Of a DNA stretch of 64,000 nt, positions 1-10,775 are shown one piece after another. Below the pieces are notes generated by a model, which saw only the letters and a program-made list of their open reading frames with translations, did not search any database and was not told the origin of the DNA. The stretch covers positions 8,957,940 to 9,021,939 of the forward strand of contig LR746274.1 in NCBI GenBank assembly GCA_902729315.2, in the 5' to 3' direction. The position numbers and the translations under genes are program-made. This stretch comes from Spirodela intermedia. Its lineage: Eukaryota > Streptophyta > Magnoliopsida > Alismatales > Araceae. Positions within the stretch are counted from its first letter, which is position 1; every line of letters begins with the position of its first letter.

Positions 1-133
1 ATTGAAAATTATAAATGTATTTAACTAATTTTTTATCTTCCTTGTGTTTGACCTAGAAAACCCCTATAAAATTAAAATTATCTAAATTACCTTATTTTTT
101 AGTATTTATAAATTATAAATTTACTGAATTTTA

Positions 134-1171
134 TTAAGAACGACAGAAAATATTCAGACATACTTCCAACATCACGTCTTGGAACTCTTCTAGGAGGTTA
201 GAGACTCTTGGTGAGAACTTCCTTAGTGTGCTGACCACCATTGTCACGCATGTTGCTACCATGAGGGTGCCCATGGCCTGTGCCTCTAGATGCACATTTG
301 AAGCTTTTGTGAATCTTCTATGTGGCACTTCTATTGGGTGCAATGCTCCTTTGAGGTTCACAAATACCTTTTGTGAATCTCACTTTGGTCTAGTGGCGTT
401 TCTACTTGAGTTGTCAGTGCATGCATGTGGGCTGATATGCGTCTCCATGTGAGCTGCTTCATGCCAGCATGCACCATTGTGCATGCATGCATGTATGGAT
501 CATTCTACTTTGGGAATCTCACTCCTTAAAGGGTGACACATCCTCCCGCACATGTCAAATTCAACGTCATCTGATGTTGCACCTCGTGCTGCACCATTCT
601 CATACATCACCTTGTAACTCTTTGAGGTCCGTATATTCTGCCCATGAATGGTTGGTGGTTTGGTGGCTGCAAGTAAGGCAGCCGCATGCAAGGTTTCCGA
701 TCACTTGTCTATGGCAATTAAACGAGCCTCTACAGCCTTATGTCTGCAACTCTTGTCTGTCATCATTAACCTGCTATGATATCAAATTTTCACGTAGGAG
801 TAACTCTTCTTACTTTTGCTCCCTTGGGTTGCCCTACCACTCTAAGATCACCCCAAGACTCAAGGTATATGATATTACTCACTCTGTGAAAATAATGAAC
901 TTTGGGTTGTTTCCTTTTATAAGAGAATGCTATTAAATAATAGAGAAACAATATCTACCCCTGTGAGCCTCTTGTCATTGTCTCGATGTCATGCCGTACC
1001 ATACTATCACTGTGGCAGGACATGTTGTCACTCATGCTACCCCCCCCCTGTACTTATTTGCACTACGTGTGTTGTGTGGTGTGCCGGCCCTTTGCCAGCA
1101 TACACACACCTGCACATATGACGTGGCATACTTCTCTTTATACCTCGTTTATCCATGTGAGGGGTGTGACA
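134..1171 (-). mobile_element. Ty3-gypsy remnant (pol fragment, PBS, LTR) upstream of gene A
   Basis: On the minus strand the stretch 170-205 reads VSNLLEEFQDVM, the conserved segment just before the reverse transcriptase in gypsy polyproteins. A primer-binding-site-like sequence complementary to initiator Met tRNA lies at about 770-784 (plus strand cctgctatgatatca). Beyond it, about 787-1171 is LTR-like and begins, on the minus strand, with TGTCACACCCCTC, typical of plant gypsy LTRs. The internal part is heavily deleted: only about 0.6 kb separates PBS and pol. The same arrangement recurs upstream of genes B and D, so it was probably duplicated with the receptor genes. The short open frames here are not genes. 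Confidence 0.7.
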
Positions 1172-1379
1172 CGTGGCCCTATAATAAATCTGAAAAATAT
1201 GAGGTTAATGAAATCTATGCACAAACGGATACACGGAGGATAATAGATAATAGATAAATCTGAAAAGATGAGTGGAAGGATGAGGGAAGTGGACAAAGTA
1301 CAGACATTGACCTAAATGTGCGAAGGTGCGGACCTGGACAATGGCCAGTCAATTCTTTGTCGTCAGATTCTAGTACGGT

Positions 1380-1623
1380 CTAAATCGATTGGGCCCCAAT
1401 GATGACGACCTGGACAAGGTTGCAGATATTACTTGGAAGACCGAGGGGGCCCCACGAGGGTAGCTGCTAATCACTCGACCCACGCTCTGCCACGTGGCAC
1501 AGGCGATTGCCTACCCCGGTCGGCGTGTAAGATGGGCCTCATGAGACCTCCCTTCTTATCCTCCAAGTGGTCAGAGGGGGAGGGGGAAGATTCGACAGCC
1601 CGTCCCTCCGAGCGGGGAGCAAA
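1380..1623 (+). promoter_or_regulatory. Conserved proximal promoter/leader of gene A with G-box
   Basis: This block is recognisably shared with the upstream regions of the paralogues (a gggcccca block, gatgacgacctggacaa, gtaagatgggcc, cttatcctccaag, cggggagc before ATG). It holds a perfect 12-bp palindrome TGCCACGTGGCA at 1488-1499, a G-box core CACGTG of the kind bound by bZIP and bHLH factors, and TGGGCC (site II-like) motifs. No convincing TATA box was seen. Function is inferred from conservation and motif only. Confidence 0.55.
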
Positions 1624-4600
1624 ATGGTGGGAAAGCAAGCCAGACAGAAGCCGTTGGTCTTCGCCGCCCTCTTGCCCACCTTCATCGCCCTCTCCGCCGC
1701 CGGAGACACGTTGGTCCCCGGCCAACGCTTGGAAGATGGCAATTCCCTAGTCTCCTCCGATGGGAGCTTCAAGCTGGGATTCTTCACGCCCGGGAAGTCG
1801 AAGTTCAGGTACCTGGGTATCTGGTACAACCAGATCTCCCTCCAGACAGTGGTCTGGGTGGCCAACCGTGATAGACCCCTGCCGGACAATACGGGCGTCC
1901 TCTCCATCTCCATCGACGGCAACCTCTCCCTCTCCGACTCAAAGGGGATGGTCTACTGGTCGACGTCGACGAGACTTGCCGGGCCGGTTGCCAAGCTTCG
2001 GGACGACGCCAACTTCGCCGTGCAAGGCGCCGGCGAAGATGGATACGCCTGGCAGAGTTTTGACAACCCCACGGACGCCTTCCTCCCCGGAATGAAGTTG
2101 TGGGTCAACCGCAGTACCGGGTTTACAAGAAACTTCACTTCATGGAAGTCCGACGACGACCCTGGGACCGGGGACTGCACCTTTTTCTTGGACTCTAATG
2201 GGGATCCGCAGATCATCTTTGTCCACGGTTCCGACCGGGTGTGGAGGTCGGGGCCGTGGGTAGGAGGAAGATTCAGCGGCATCCCGGAGATGAGGAGCTA
2301 CGTCGAGTTCAACTTCTCCTTCGTCTCAAACGCCGACGAAGCCTACTACAATTTCAGCACCCGGAATAAATCTCTCGTGTCAAGGATGGTGGCGAAGCCC
2401 GAAGGTCTGATACAACGGCTGGTCTGGGAAGAGGCCAAGCGCAATTGGAATGTCTACTGGTCCGGGCCCAGGGACCGCTGCGACAACTTTGGTTTCTGCG
2501 GGATCTTTGGCGTCTGCGACGCCAATAAGTTTCCGCTGTGCAGCTGCCTTCAAGGTTTCGAACCCAAGTCGCCGGAAAGCTGGCAGCTGAGGGACGGGAG
2601 GGACGGTTGCAGGCGGAGGACGGCGGTGGACTGCCAAAATGGCACCGACGGATTCCTCTTGTTGGCTAACTCGAAGCTTCCCGACACCTCGGGGGTGATG
2701 GTGAACGAGATGGCGACGGAGGAGTGCAGGGAGGCGTGCCTGAGGAATTGCTCCTGCACGGCCTACGCCATGAAGGAGATGATGAACGGCGGCAGGAGCA
2801 GCTGCATACTGTGGAGTGGCGTTTTGGCGGACCTCCGGGTCTACGACGATGGCGGGCAGGACCTGTTTGTCCGTCTCGCACGTGCCGATATAGGTACGAC
2901 CGGAGAAAAGTACCTTCAGATTGGGTGGAACTCGTCTTCTAGGTCTGATGGGGTTGGGGACTCGCCAACAGCCTCCAGCCATTGTTTCAATGAGTTTCCG
3001 ACCGTCATCAGCGGGGATAAACGGAGGTCCACTCGCGCTGTTTATTTAATTAATTATGGTAGAGCTTTGTCTCTCTGTGCAGGTTTGCCGCCGGGTAAGG
3101 CGAACAGAAGACGGGTAGTGGCGGCAGTGTCGGCGACGACGGCGGCGGTCCTGGTGGGGATACTTCTACTTGGGCTGGTGGTCGGATTTGTCCGGCGGCG
3201 GAGGAAGAGTAGTAATACAGGTTAGAGAACCCATTTCTCAGCTCCCTCGATCTCTCTTCCTCTGTCTCTTTGCGCCTTTCGTTCTCTGTATTCCTATCTA
3301 CATATGTGTATATTTTCTCTTTTCCTCCCTTCCTCTCTCTCGGCCTGGATGAATAATCACAGTCCCCTACCATTTTACAGTGGTGCTCGGAGACTGCCCC
3401 GTAGTGAAGATTCAGACCTGTAACGAGGAGCTGGCTCGGTCGAGGGAACTGGATCTCCCCTTGTTCGATTTCGCCACCATCGCAGCCACCACCGACCAAT
3501 TTTCCACCGACAATCTTCTCGGCGAGGGCGGCTTCGGGCCCGTTTACAAGGTCAACTAACTCGCCTCTTCGATCGATTAATCTGTCGTTGAACTTGAAGA
3601 TTCGGTCTTCTACGTTTTGAATTCTGGGGCGGCAGGGGTGGCTGGAAGGGAAGCAGGAGGTGGCGGTGAAGAGACTGGGGAAAAGCTCCTTGCAGGGAGT
3701 AGAACAATTCATGAATGAGGTGTGGCTGATAGCGAAGCTTCAGCATCGGAATCTCGTCCGGCTCCTCGGATGCTGCATCGAGGGCGAGGAGAGGATTCTC
3801 GTCTACGAGTACATGCCCAATAGAGGCCTAGACTCCTTCCTTTTCGGTTAGGCTCTCTCCCTCTACTTCCTTCCTTATTCTCTCTGTTTCCCCTCTCCTC
3901 CCTCTCTGTATATCTTTATCTATTTTCTTATCGTCTATCTATCTATTTACCTCTCCGTCCTTTCTTCCTCTCTCTTCCCTTCTCTGTAAATCTTTATCCT
4001 CAGTCTCACTATCCATCTCCAGATCTCTTGACCACCTTCTCCCTTTCTCTCTATCTTCTGGGTCAGCATCCTTTTCCTTTTCTTTCTGCCAAGGCATCTA
4101 CTACCCCATCTCTCTCTCTCTCTCTCTATCTCTATCTCTAATGGGAGTTTCAAATCGTGGTAGACAAGACCAAGGCCGCGCTACTGGATTGGGCGACGCG
4201 TTGGCGGATAATAACGGGGGTTGCGCGGGGGCTACTCTACCTCCACCAGGACTCGCGCTTCAGGATCATCCACCGGGATCTCAAGGCCGGCAATGTTCTC
4301 CTTGACGACTATATGAACCCCAAGATCTCTGACTTCGGCATGGCCAGGATCTTCGTCGGCGACGAGACCGAGGGCATCACTCGAAGGGTGGTCGGCACCT
4401 AGTTAGTCTTCTTCCTCTCTCTTTCTTTCTATCTCCCACTTCCAGTGGAGTATCTCTGTCTGTCTGTCTGTCTGTCTCTCCTGCTTATCTCTCACTGGCA
4501 ATCTCCCTCCCCTGAGCCTCTCTCGTTCGACAGATCTCATACTATTAGTACAGTCTCTCTCTCTCTCTCGCTCTCTATAGATCTCGTACTATTAGTACTC

Positions 4601-5260
4601 TCTCTCTCTTTCTCTCTCTGTCTCTCTCTCTCTTTCTCCCTCTCCTTCCCTGCGCTTTGCGTTTTGATCTTCAATGGTCAACCATATCCACCAGCCGCTG
4701 ATGTCCTTGCTACAGCGGGTACATGTCGCCGGAGTACGCCATGGACGGGAGCTTCTCAGTGAAGTCCGACGTCTTCAGCTTCGGGGTCCTTGTGCTCGAG
4801 ATCATTAGTGGCAGGAGAAACAGGGGAATCTTGCACCCCGCTCGCAAACTCAATCTCCTGGGCTATGTAAGTATATAGCTAATCTATCGACCAGCCGTGG
4901 AGGACCTTAACAATATGTTTTAATCTCACCATGGGCGGGTGTTCTTCGTAGGCATGGAGTCTGTGGAAGGAAGGCAAAGGGCTAGAGCTGGTGGACTCCT
5001 CTCTGGGGTACCCCATCCCCATGGCAGAGGTTCTCAAGTGCGCGCAGATCGGCCTCCTCTGCGTGCAGGATTGCCCGCAGGACCGGCCGGAGATGGCGGC
5101 GGTGGTTCTCATGCTCGGCGGCGACAACGCGGCGCTGCCTCACCCCAAGCAGCCGGAGTTCATTATGGCGAGGGTGCACGCTGAGGGCTCCAGGACATCG
5201 AGCAAGGGACTCATGCGTACTTTCAACGACGTCACCGTCTCCGACATCGACGGCCGCTGA
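1624..5260 (+). CDS. Gene A: G-type lectin S-receptor-like Ser/Thr kinase, intact
   Basis: Exons 1624-2893, 3083-3220, 3381-3550, 3636-3846, 4164-4401, 4716-4866, 4952-5260 (2487 nt, 828 aa). All junctions are GT-AG with consistent phase. The ATG at 1624 is preferred over an in-frame ATG at 1567 because it opens the signal peptide (about 1-27) aligned with all paralogues. Order: bulb-type lectin about 28-150, S-locus glycoprotein and EGF-like about 200-330, PAN about 335-422, membrane span about 435-460 followed by RRRRK, kinase from about 500. Kinase landmarks are GEGGFG 517-522, Lys538, HRD with Asp635, DFG with Asp653 and SPEYAM, so an active RD kinase is expected. The C-terminus [11 protein letters not shown] is the usual family end. 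Role inferred: plasma-membrane receptor kinase sensing an unknown ligand. Intron 1 is 189 nt and stop-free in frame, so intron retention would keep the frame through exon 2. Confidence 0.93.
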
Positions 5261-5464
5261 CAAGGGTTTCCATTTTAGCGGGAAACGTAATGTGGGGATT
5301 GAATCTGTACTTAATTAATTAATTGAAGTGGTTCAAGAAGCTACCAGAGGACCGCAAAGATATGTTATAAACATTTAATTTTGTGTTTCCAACGGGGATA
5401 CTAATTGCACTTCCAAAGGGGGTGTATAATCATAATGTTACCATCGATATGAGGGTCACCAGCG

Positions 5465-5466
<2 letters not shown>

Positions 5467-5512
<46 letters not shown>
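5467..5512. repeat. (CT)23 microsatellite
   Basis: Uninterrupted CT dinucleotides in the 3' flank of gene A. The flanking sequence (about 5330-5560) is homologous to the 3' flank of gene B (about 17950-18130), where the tract is not expanded. Confidence 0.95.
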
Positions 5513-5515
<3 letters not shown>

Positions 5516-5950
5516 TCTTCCCGTTGCTCTTCCTCTATAGAAAAGGGAGAGGTATCTCAAGAGTTGGAAATTGTCGCAAACAACTGTCGAGAGAGATAGC
5601 TAAGATAAGAGATCAATGGGCTAGGTTGGGCCAAAATAGAGGGTTCTACTTCTTCCGTTTGTTGTCTTTCTTTTCAGCATAAAGTGGTAGACATACTACA
5701 AGAGTCTACAAAAGAGATCCAAGCGTATTTCATGCATCGTTTCATTGGTTCCTTCGTTAAAGAAATATTTCCATCTCTGTGTGTGGATGTAGGAGGATTT
5801 TTTTGAACTGCATAAATCTTGGTGCCCTACTTTTTAATATTTTTTCATTTAAATTAAATCTTGTCATCTTTTTTTATATTTTTATATTTTTTGACATTTT
5901 CATGCTGATGTTGGAGGTGTATTTGTAATTAAACTTATGTGATTAGTGTT

Positions 5951-6070
5951 TATACCATGTTGGTTATATTTCACAACATTCTGTATCAAAGGCAAGTTAG
6001 TATTACCTTTTTAAGTAAGTATTATAAAAATGTGAATGAAATTTGATGGAAATGTTGACTTTGGTTTATA
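5951..6070 (+). mobile_element. Ty1-copia 5' end remnant (LTR tail, PBS, gag start)
   Basis: An LTR-like tail ends in tttcacaaca (to 5978) and is followed by tctgtatcaaaggcaagtt, a degenerate initiator-Met tRNA primer site (consensus TGGTATCAGAGCC). An ATG at 6036 then opens MKFDGNVDFGL, typical of the copia gag N-terminus. A similar segment lies at 10669-10775. No further coding sequence was recognised. Confidence 0.55.
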
Positions 6071-7480
6071 AAGCAGTAGCATTTTTTCACAAAAACAAAT
6101 ATTTAAAAAAATGATAATTTTTCAGAATATTTTCGAAATACATCTTGTTTTTTAAGTGAATTATGTGCCCGTTAAGGAAGCTCATTAAGGTCGATTTCAT
6201 TGGTTAATTAAATTAAATACAAATGATTTGGGAAATGGGTGGGAATGGGTGAAAAGCTCTGAAAATAGCTAGAAACGACCAGAAATTGACAAAAAAATGG
6301 ACAGCAAAATGGATAGAGAAATGGAAGCTAATTCTGACTTAGATGAAAAAAAAATTACCAAATAAATTCATCACTACCTGTAATGGAATATAGATATAAT
6401 GGGAGTACAAAAACTTCCATTTTAGGACAACAAGAAAGTTATTTTTCTTCCTCTTTCTACTAGGTGACAAATGGTGGTGTTATTTTGGCTTTCATCAACT
6501 TCTCACATTATTTTTGATAAAAAAAATCATATTTACATTGTTTTGAATTTGATTCTTTTAATCATGATTGTTAAAGGTCAATGAATCAAATAAAAAACCA
6601 ATTTCTAATGATTTTGTTCGAACTCATTTGTCCACCCGTATTGTGTCAAAGGGAGGAAATCCTGATTTCAATCTATTTTATGTCCAATTTCATGATGTTT
6701 TTAAGTTTGTATTAACATTACCTTCATTTAAAAATAGATTCTTCAAAAATTAATTCATTTGTTTCAGATTTAAAATTCCTTCATCCACCTCATCCCTAGT
6801 GTCAAAGTGAGATGCTCAATTTTTAATCCATTTTAGTTTTGTTTTTTGAATGATTTCCTTTATAAAATCGATTCTGAACCTATTTCTGACCCTTAGTCTT
6901 CTAGTTTCCACATTTAATTTTATCAAAATCCCATAAATGTATTATTCGTTTCTTTGCCATTAGGGGAGCCCACCAGCGGATAACATTTTCTCTCTATTTT
7001 CAATTCCCTCTTGACACTCTCTCTCTCCCCTCTTGCGTGACACACACTCTCTCACCTCTCTTACTGTATGTATTATCCATAAATTAGGTTAATTATTTTA
7101 TTATTAGTTTGCTACTCATTAAATAAATCAACTAAACGAATGGAAGGGATAAATGGGTCAAAGCTAATTTAGCACATAGTATCTAGTTTACTTTCCTTCT
7201 CTATTGTTTCTTTCATTATTCATAGTTTTATTTTTATTCTTTTATTTAGATTTATTTTATTTATAAAACTAATAAATTATGATCATTTGGTATCTTCTTT
7301 GTGGATTCAACTTAAACTCACCATGATTACTTGATTTACCTTAAAGAAAATTTAGTTTATAGATTTTAAATTTGACGTCTTAATATAATGACTAAGAATG
7401 ATCACTTATACCAGTCTTACTTGGTTTCCAAGATAACACAAAACACATCAAGGTAGTCATTGCTTCCTATTTTGCATTGT
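6071..7480. other. AT-rich intergenic DNA, no gene seen
   Basis: Low-complexity AT-rich sequence with only short open frames. No conserved protein motif, RNA gene or clear repeat boundary was recognised. It probably belongs to decayed retroelements, given the gypsy integrase remnant that follows. Confidence 0.5.
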
Positions 7481-7489
7481 GAGAATCCA

Positions 7490-7910
7490 TCATTATGGAC
7501 TTTATCATCAAACTACAAAATGTGGCAGTCATCGATAGGTTCTTCAAATATGTTGTATTTATGTCAAAATGAACTGATGGTCCAGCCTCAAAGGTGGCAT
7601 GCCGCTTTGTGATTAACTTGATGAAGATGAGAAGATTACCATATATATCATTAGCGACCAAGATGATACTTTATCAATTACTTATGGGCATCCCTCTTCA
7701 CATAAATGGATATATAGTGAAGTTCTCAATGACCTTCTATCTGTAAATGGTTGGCAAGATGGAGTAGATAAATGGTATGTTAGAAGATTATGTTCACACT
7801 TTGTCTCCTCCAAGCTGGAGAATTAGATCTACACGTTTGATGTTGCCTAATTTTCCTATAATATTCACCAAAGACTAATAGTGAGATGGTAGTTTTTTGA
7901 TATACCTATT
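7490..7910 (+). mobile_element. Ty3-gypsy integrase remnant
   Basis: Translation across several frames gives integrase-core pieces: DFIIKL, VIDRFFKYVVF (DRFSKYAVF type), GPASKVACRF, then HFVSS and YTFDVA-FSYNIHQR, matching the chromovirus RHFVSANQKDW / LLDVAQFSYN block. Stops and frameshifts are frequent, so this is a dead fragment. Neither terminal repeat was identified. Confidence 0.65.
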
Positions 7911-10216
7911 GGACAATGTTGGTCCCCATGTGGCTAGATAAATCAAGAGATGGACTGAATTTATTTCTGAATTTATTTGATAAATATAGCAATTTTTATA
8001 CATACCTCAATTATATTTCTATATTAATATATAATTTAAAAAATCAAGAGGAAATTATGCACAACAAATTTTATAATGATTTAGTAAAATTCCTTTGACT
8101 TAGCAGTGAATTGAGTTAAATAGACTTGTTAAGTTTTGTTGCTCATTCAATCATTGGAAGGAATTCTACCTAGAAAAAATATTATAATTGTGATTTCCCC
8201 TTCACTTTTGCCTCTTTACAACACACAGGTGTCTCAACCAGTCAACATACCACTGAATAAAACACAAGCAGAAGATTATCTAGAATAAAGTTATCAAAGC
8301 CTTTAAATGTCTTATGAAGAGGTTGATGAAGGATTTGAGAAACATTGGGACAAGAAAGAAAGTACTTGAAACTCCAAATAGCAAGTTGAGCTCCCTTAAA
8401 TCAATATGATTATGTCCTTCAATCTTAGATACACAAGAGGAGGTGAAAAAAAAGAGAAATCTTGTTTGAAGCAATTGTCACCATCTAATATGTTTTCTCT
8501 ATACCCTAATTTAGAAAAAATGTCTTCATTATGAGATGTAATTGTCCCATGTTGGTATTTATTTTGTCATATGGTCAAGTTTTAAGTAGGTCTTAATAGG
8601 CTATGAATAAAGAATAATGATTGTAATGATTGAAAAAATAATGAGCCTCTATATGCTTTGAATTTAAATGCATAGTTTTCATCTCCGAAATCCTATTTTG
8701 ATCAGTTTTCCATTGGGTATCACATGCCCATATCTATATTATATGTTCTTACATAAAAACTATTTTAGTCAGATAGGTCAAATTTCTAAACTATTTTGTC
8801 ATTATGCAAACATGTTAAAACAATAATCTTGTAAAAATAATAAAAAATCAAGAGCTTGACAATTTTTTTCAAAATGCATTTCATTTGACTACTCATTTAA
8901 ATACCTTTCTATTGGCTACTCGTGCCATCTATTCGTGAAGCCATTTCATATAGAAATTCAAATATTAAGGCTTGTAGATAGGATTATAGTAAATTTACCT
9001 CATATATAATTTGTATTGCTTTTATACTTACACAATGTAACAATTATCTCTTATGAGAATTTTATACTGATCATCAATTTAATCCTTCTATACCTTATTT
9101 TTTCTGAAATTTCTTTCAATATATGTATTTATAGTATATACTCTTTAATCTAACCAAGATATCAATCTCTAGTTAAATTTACGTCTCATATTATTAAGTT
9201 TATGACTTTATATTAATATTCAAAATACACATGTCCACATAGACATGCCAAGGGTGTGTTGAGGAGTCCCACATGGCATATGAACAAAGATGAGAATCTT
9301 CATTAATGTAAATTGGAATTTGACATTGTGATCACATCTTTTATCCCTCAACCCAAAGACATACAAAAACTTCAAATAAACCAAGTGTCACTATGAGTTT
9401 GTGGTTTACTTTAATGGCTCATATGAGGTTCTGGTGCATATAGTTGATTATATTTTAGTCATTGAATTAAAACATGTCAAATGTAATATCTATACTCGAC
9501 TTAGAATCTAGATATGTGAGTTCAGGTCAATCCTCGGGGATAAATGTCAAATTCTACTATCAAATTATGTTATTTGTAGAAATTTGCTTTTACAATGCAG
9601 AAGCTAATAGAAAGTGCTATGAAAATTGAAAAACGGTTGATACAACTCTTCTTTGTTGATCCTTATGTCACTTCAGGATTAGCAGAGTACCACGTGCCCA
9701 ATGAAATCAATTAAAATAATAAAATGCAAAATCATACCAAATTCAGTAAATAACTTCCATTATCTATTGTGCCCCTCAACATGGAACAAAACAGAAAGAT
9801 ACATCAAAGCTATAAAGAAAATGATAAAGTACTGAAATATAATCCTGTTTAAATCCTTCTGTAATTTAAAGATCTAAAGAGGACGAGGCATACTAAATTA
9901 AACAATGAAAAAACTGTAAATAGATATAAAAAATTTAAGTCCTAATCTATGACAATCTCGTCCCTGCTCTATCTATCACTCCAGCTATAATTGAAAAACG
10001 GGGAAAGAAAAGCTCCATGCCACTGACGTGCTGTTGCCATGAACGCTGTCATCGTACTACTGCCGTGCTCAGCTCCATCTCTACCTGTCACATAGCAGAG
10101 GAGTTCGCAGACACCATCACCGCTGCCGTGCCGCTGCACCACCATCACCGTCTCTGCATGTCATGCGAAGAGGGGCCGGATGGCGCTCATGTGCCCTATC
10201 TCTTGTGGATCACCCC

Positions 10217-10250
<34 letters not shown>

Positions 10251-10660
10251 CAGCCTTCAATCTCAGTCTGAGCCTCAATAACTATTTATCGAACAAAAAA
10301 CAGTTTCAAGGAATCAAATAACTCAAATTTCCCGAATGGGTTATAGGCAATCCCCCATTTTCTCCCCCGACTGCCCCCTCTGGTTTGGACATATCTCAGC
10401 TTTCATGGCAACCACCGCTCCTCCGCCCTGAAATTTACATGATGTCGCTCTTCATGAAAGTTCTTCATGAAGATGACCTCCAGATCATACTGCGGGCAGA
10501 AGTCATGATTTTTTATTTTCGCATTAAATCTAGGAGCAAAAAGTCTGGCCAGTTAGGAATTGGGTGCTTAGTAGAAGAGTCAAGGCTTTCATGGGCTATG
10601 AGTATCAGCCGAACCAGGGAGGACAGCATGAAATGGGCTCTGTACATTTGTGTCCGCGTC
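7911..10660. other. AT-rich intergenic DNA; GC-richer patch 10.0-10.65 kb
   Basis: No gene was recognised. From about 10010 to 10660 base composition rises and a small open frame (10017-10271) appears, but it has no recognisable domain. Because this patch runs directly into a copia LTR tail and primer site at 10694-10709, it may be the body of that LTR; this is inference. Confidence 0.4.
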
Positions 10661-10668
10661 TCTTTATA

Positions 10669-10775
10669 CCCGTGTTGGCTTGCATTTCACAACATTCGGT
10701 ATCAAAACCAAGTTGGTATTACCTTTTTAGTCTAGTATTATAAAAATGTTAATGAAATTTGATGGAAGGATTGAC
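10669..10775 (+). mobile_element. Second Ty1-copia 5' end remnant
   Basis: An LTR tail ends caaca at 10694, followed by a degenerate initiator-Met primer site at about 10697-10709 (cggtatcaaaacc). An ATG at 10752 opens MKFDGRID. It is similar over about 110 bp to 5951-6058. The gag frame then decays. Confidence 0.55.

Noticed and set aside
469-936. 155-codon plus-strand open frame before gene A
   Set aside because: It runs antisense to a gypsy remnant with a primer site and pol motif; no protein family recognised.
1567-1623. Upstream in-frame start for gene A (likewise 13854 for B and 60224 for E)
   Set aside because: The added residues lie in the promoter/leader block, are not conserved between copies, and would hide the signal peptide.
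2380-3712. Long minus-strand open frames (200 and 220 codons) opposite gene A, and similar ones opposite B, C, D and E
   Set aside because: They mirror GC-rich exons in other frames, are low-complexity (Arg, Pro, Ser rich) and have no domain; the plus strand carries the conserved protein and splice sites.
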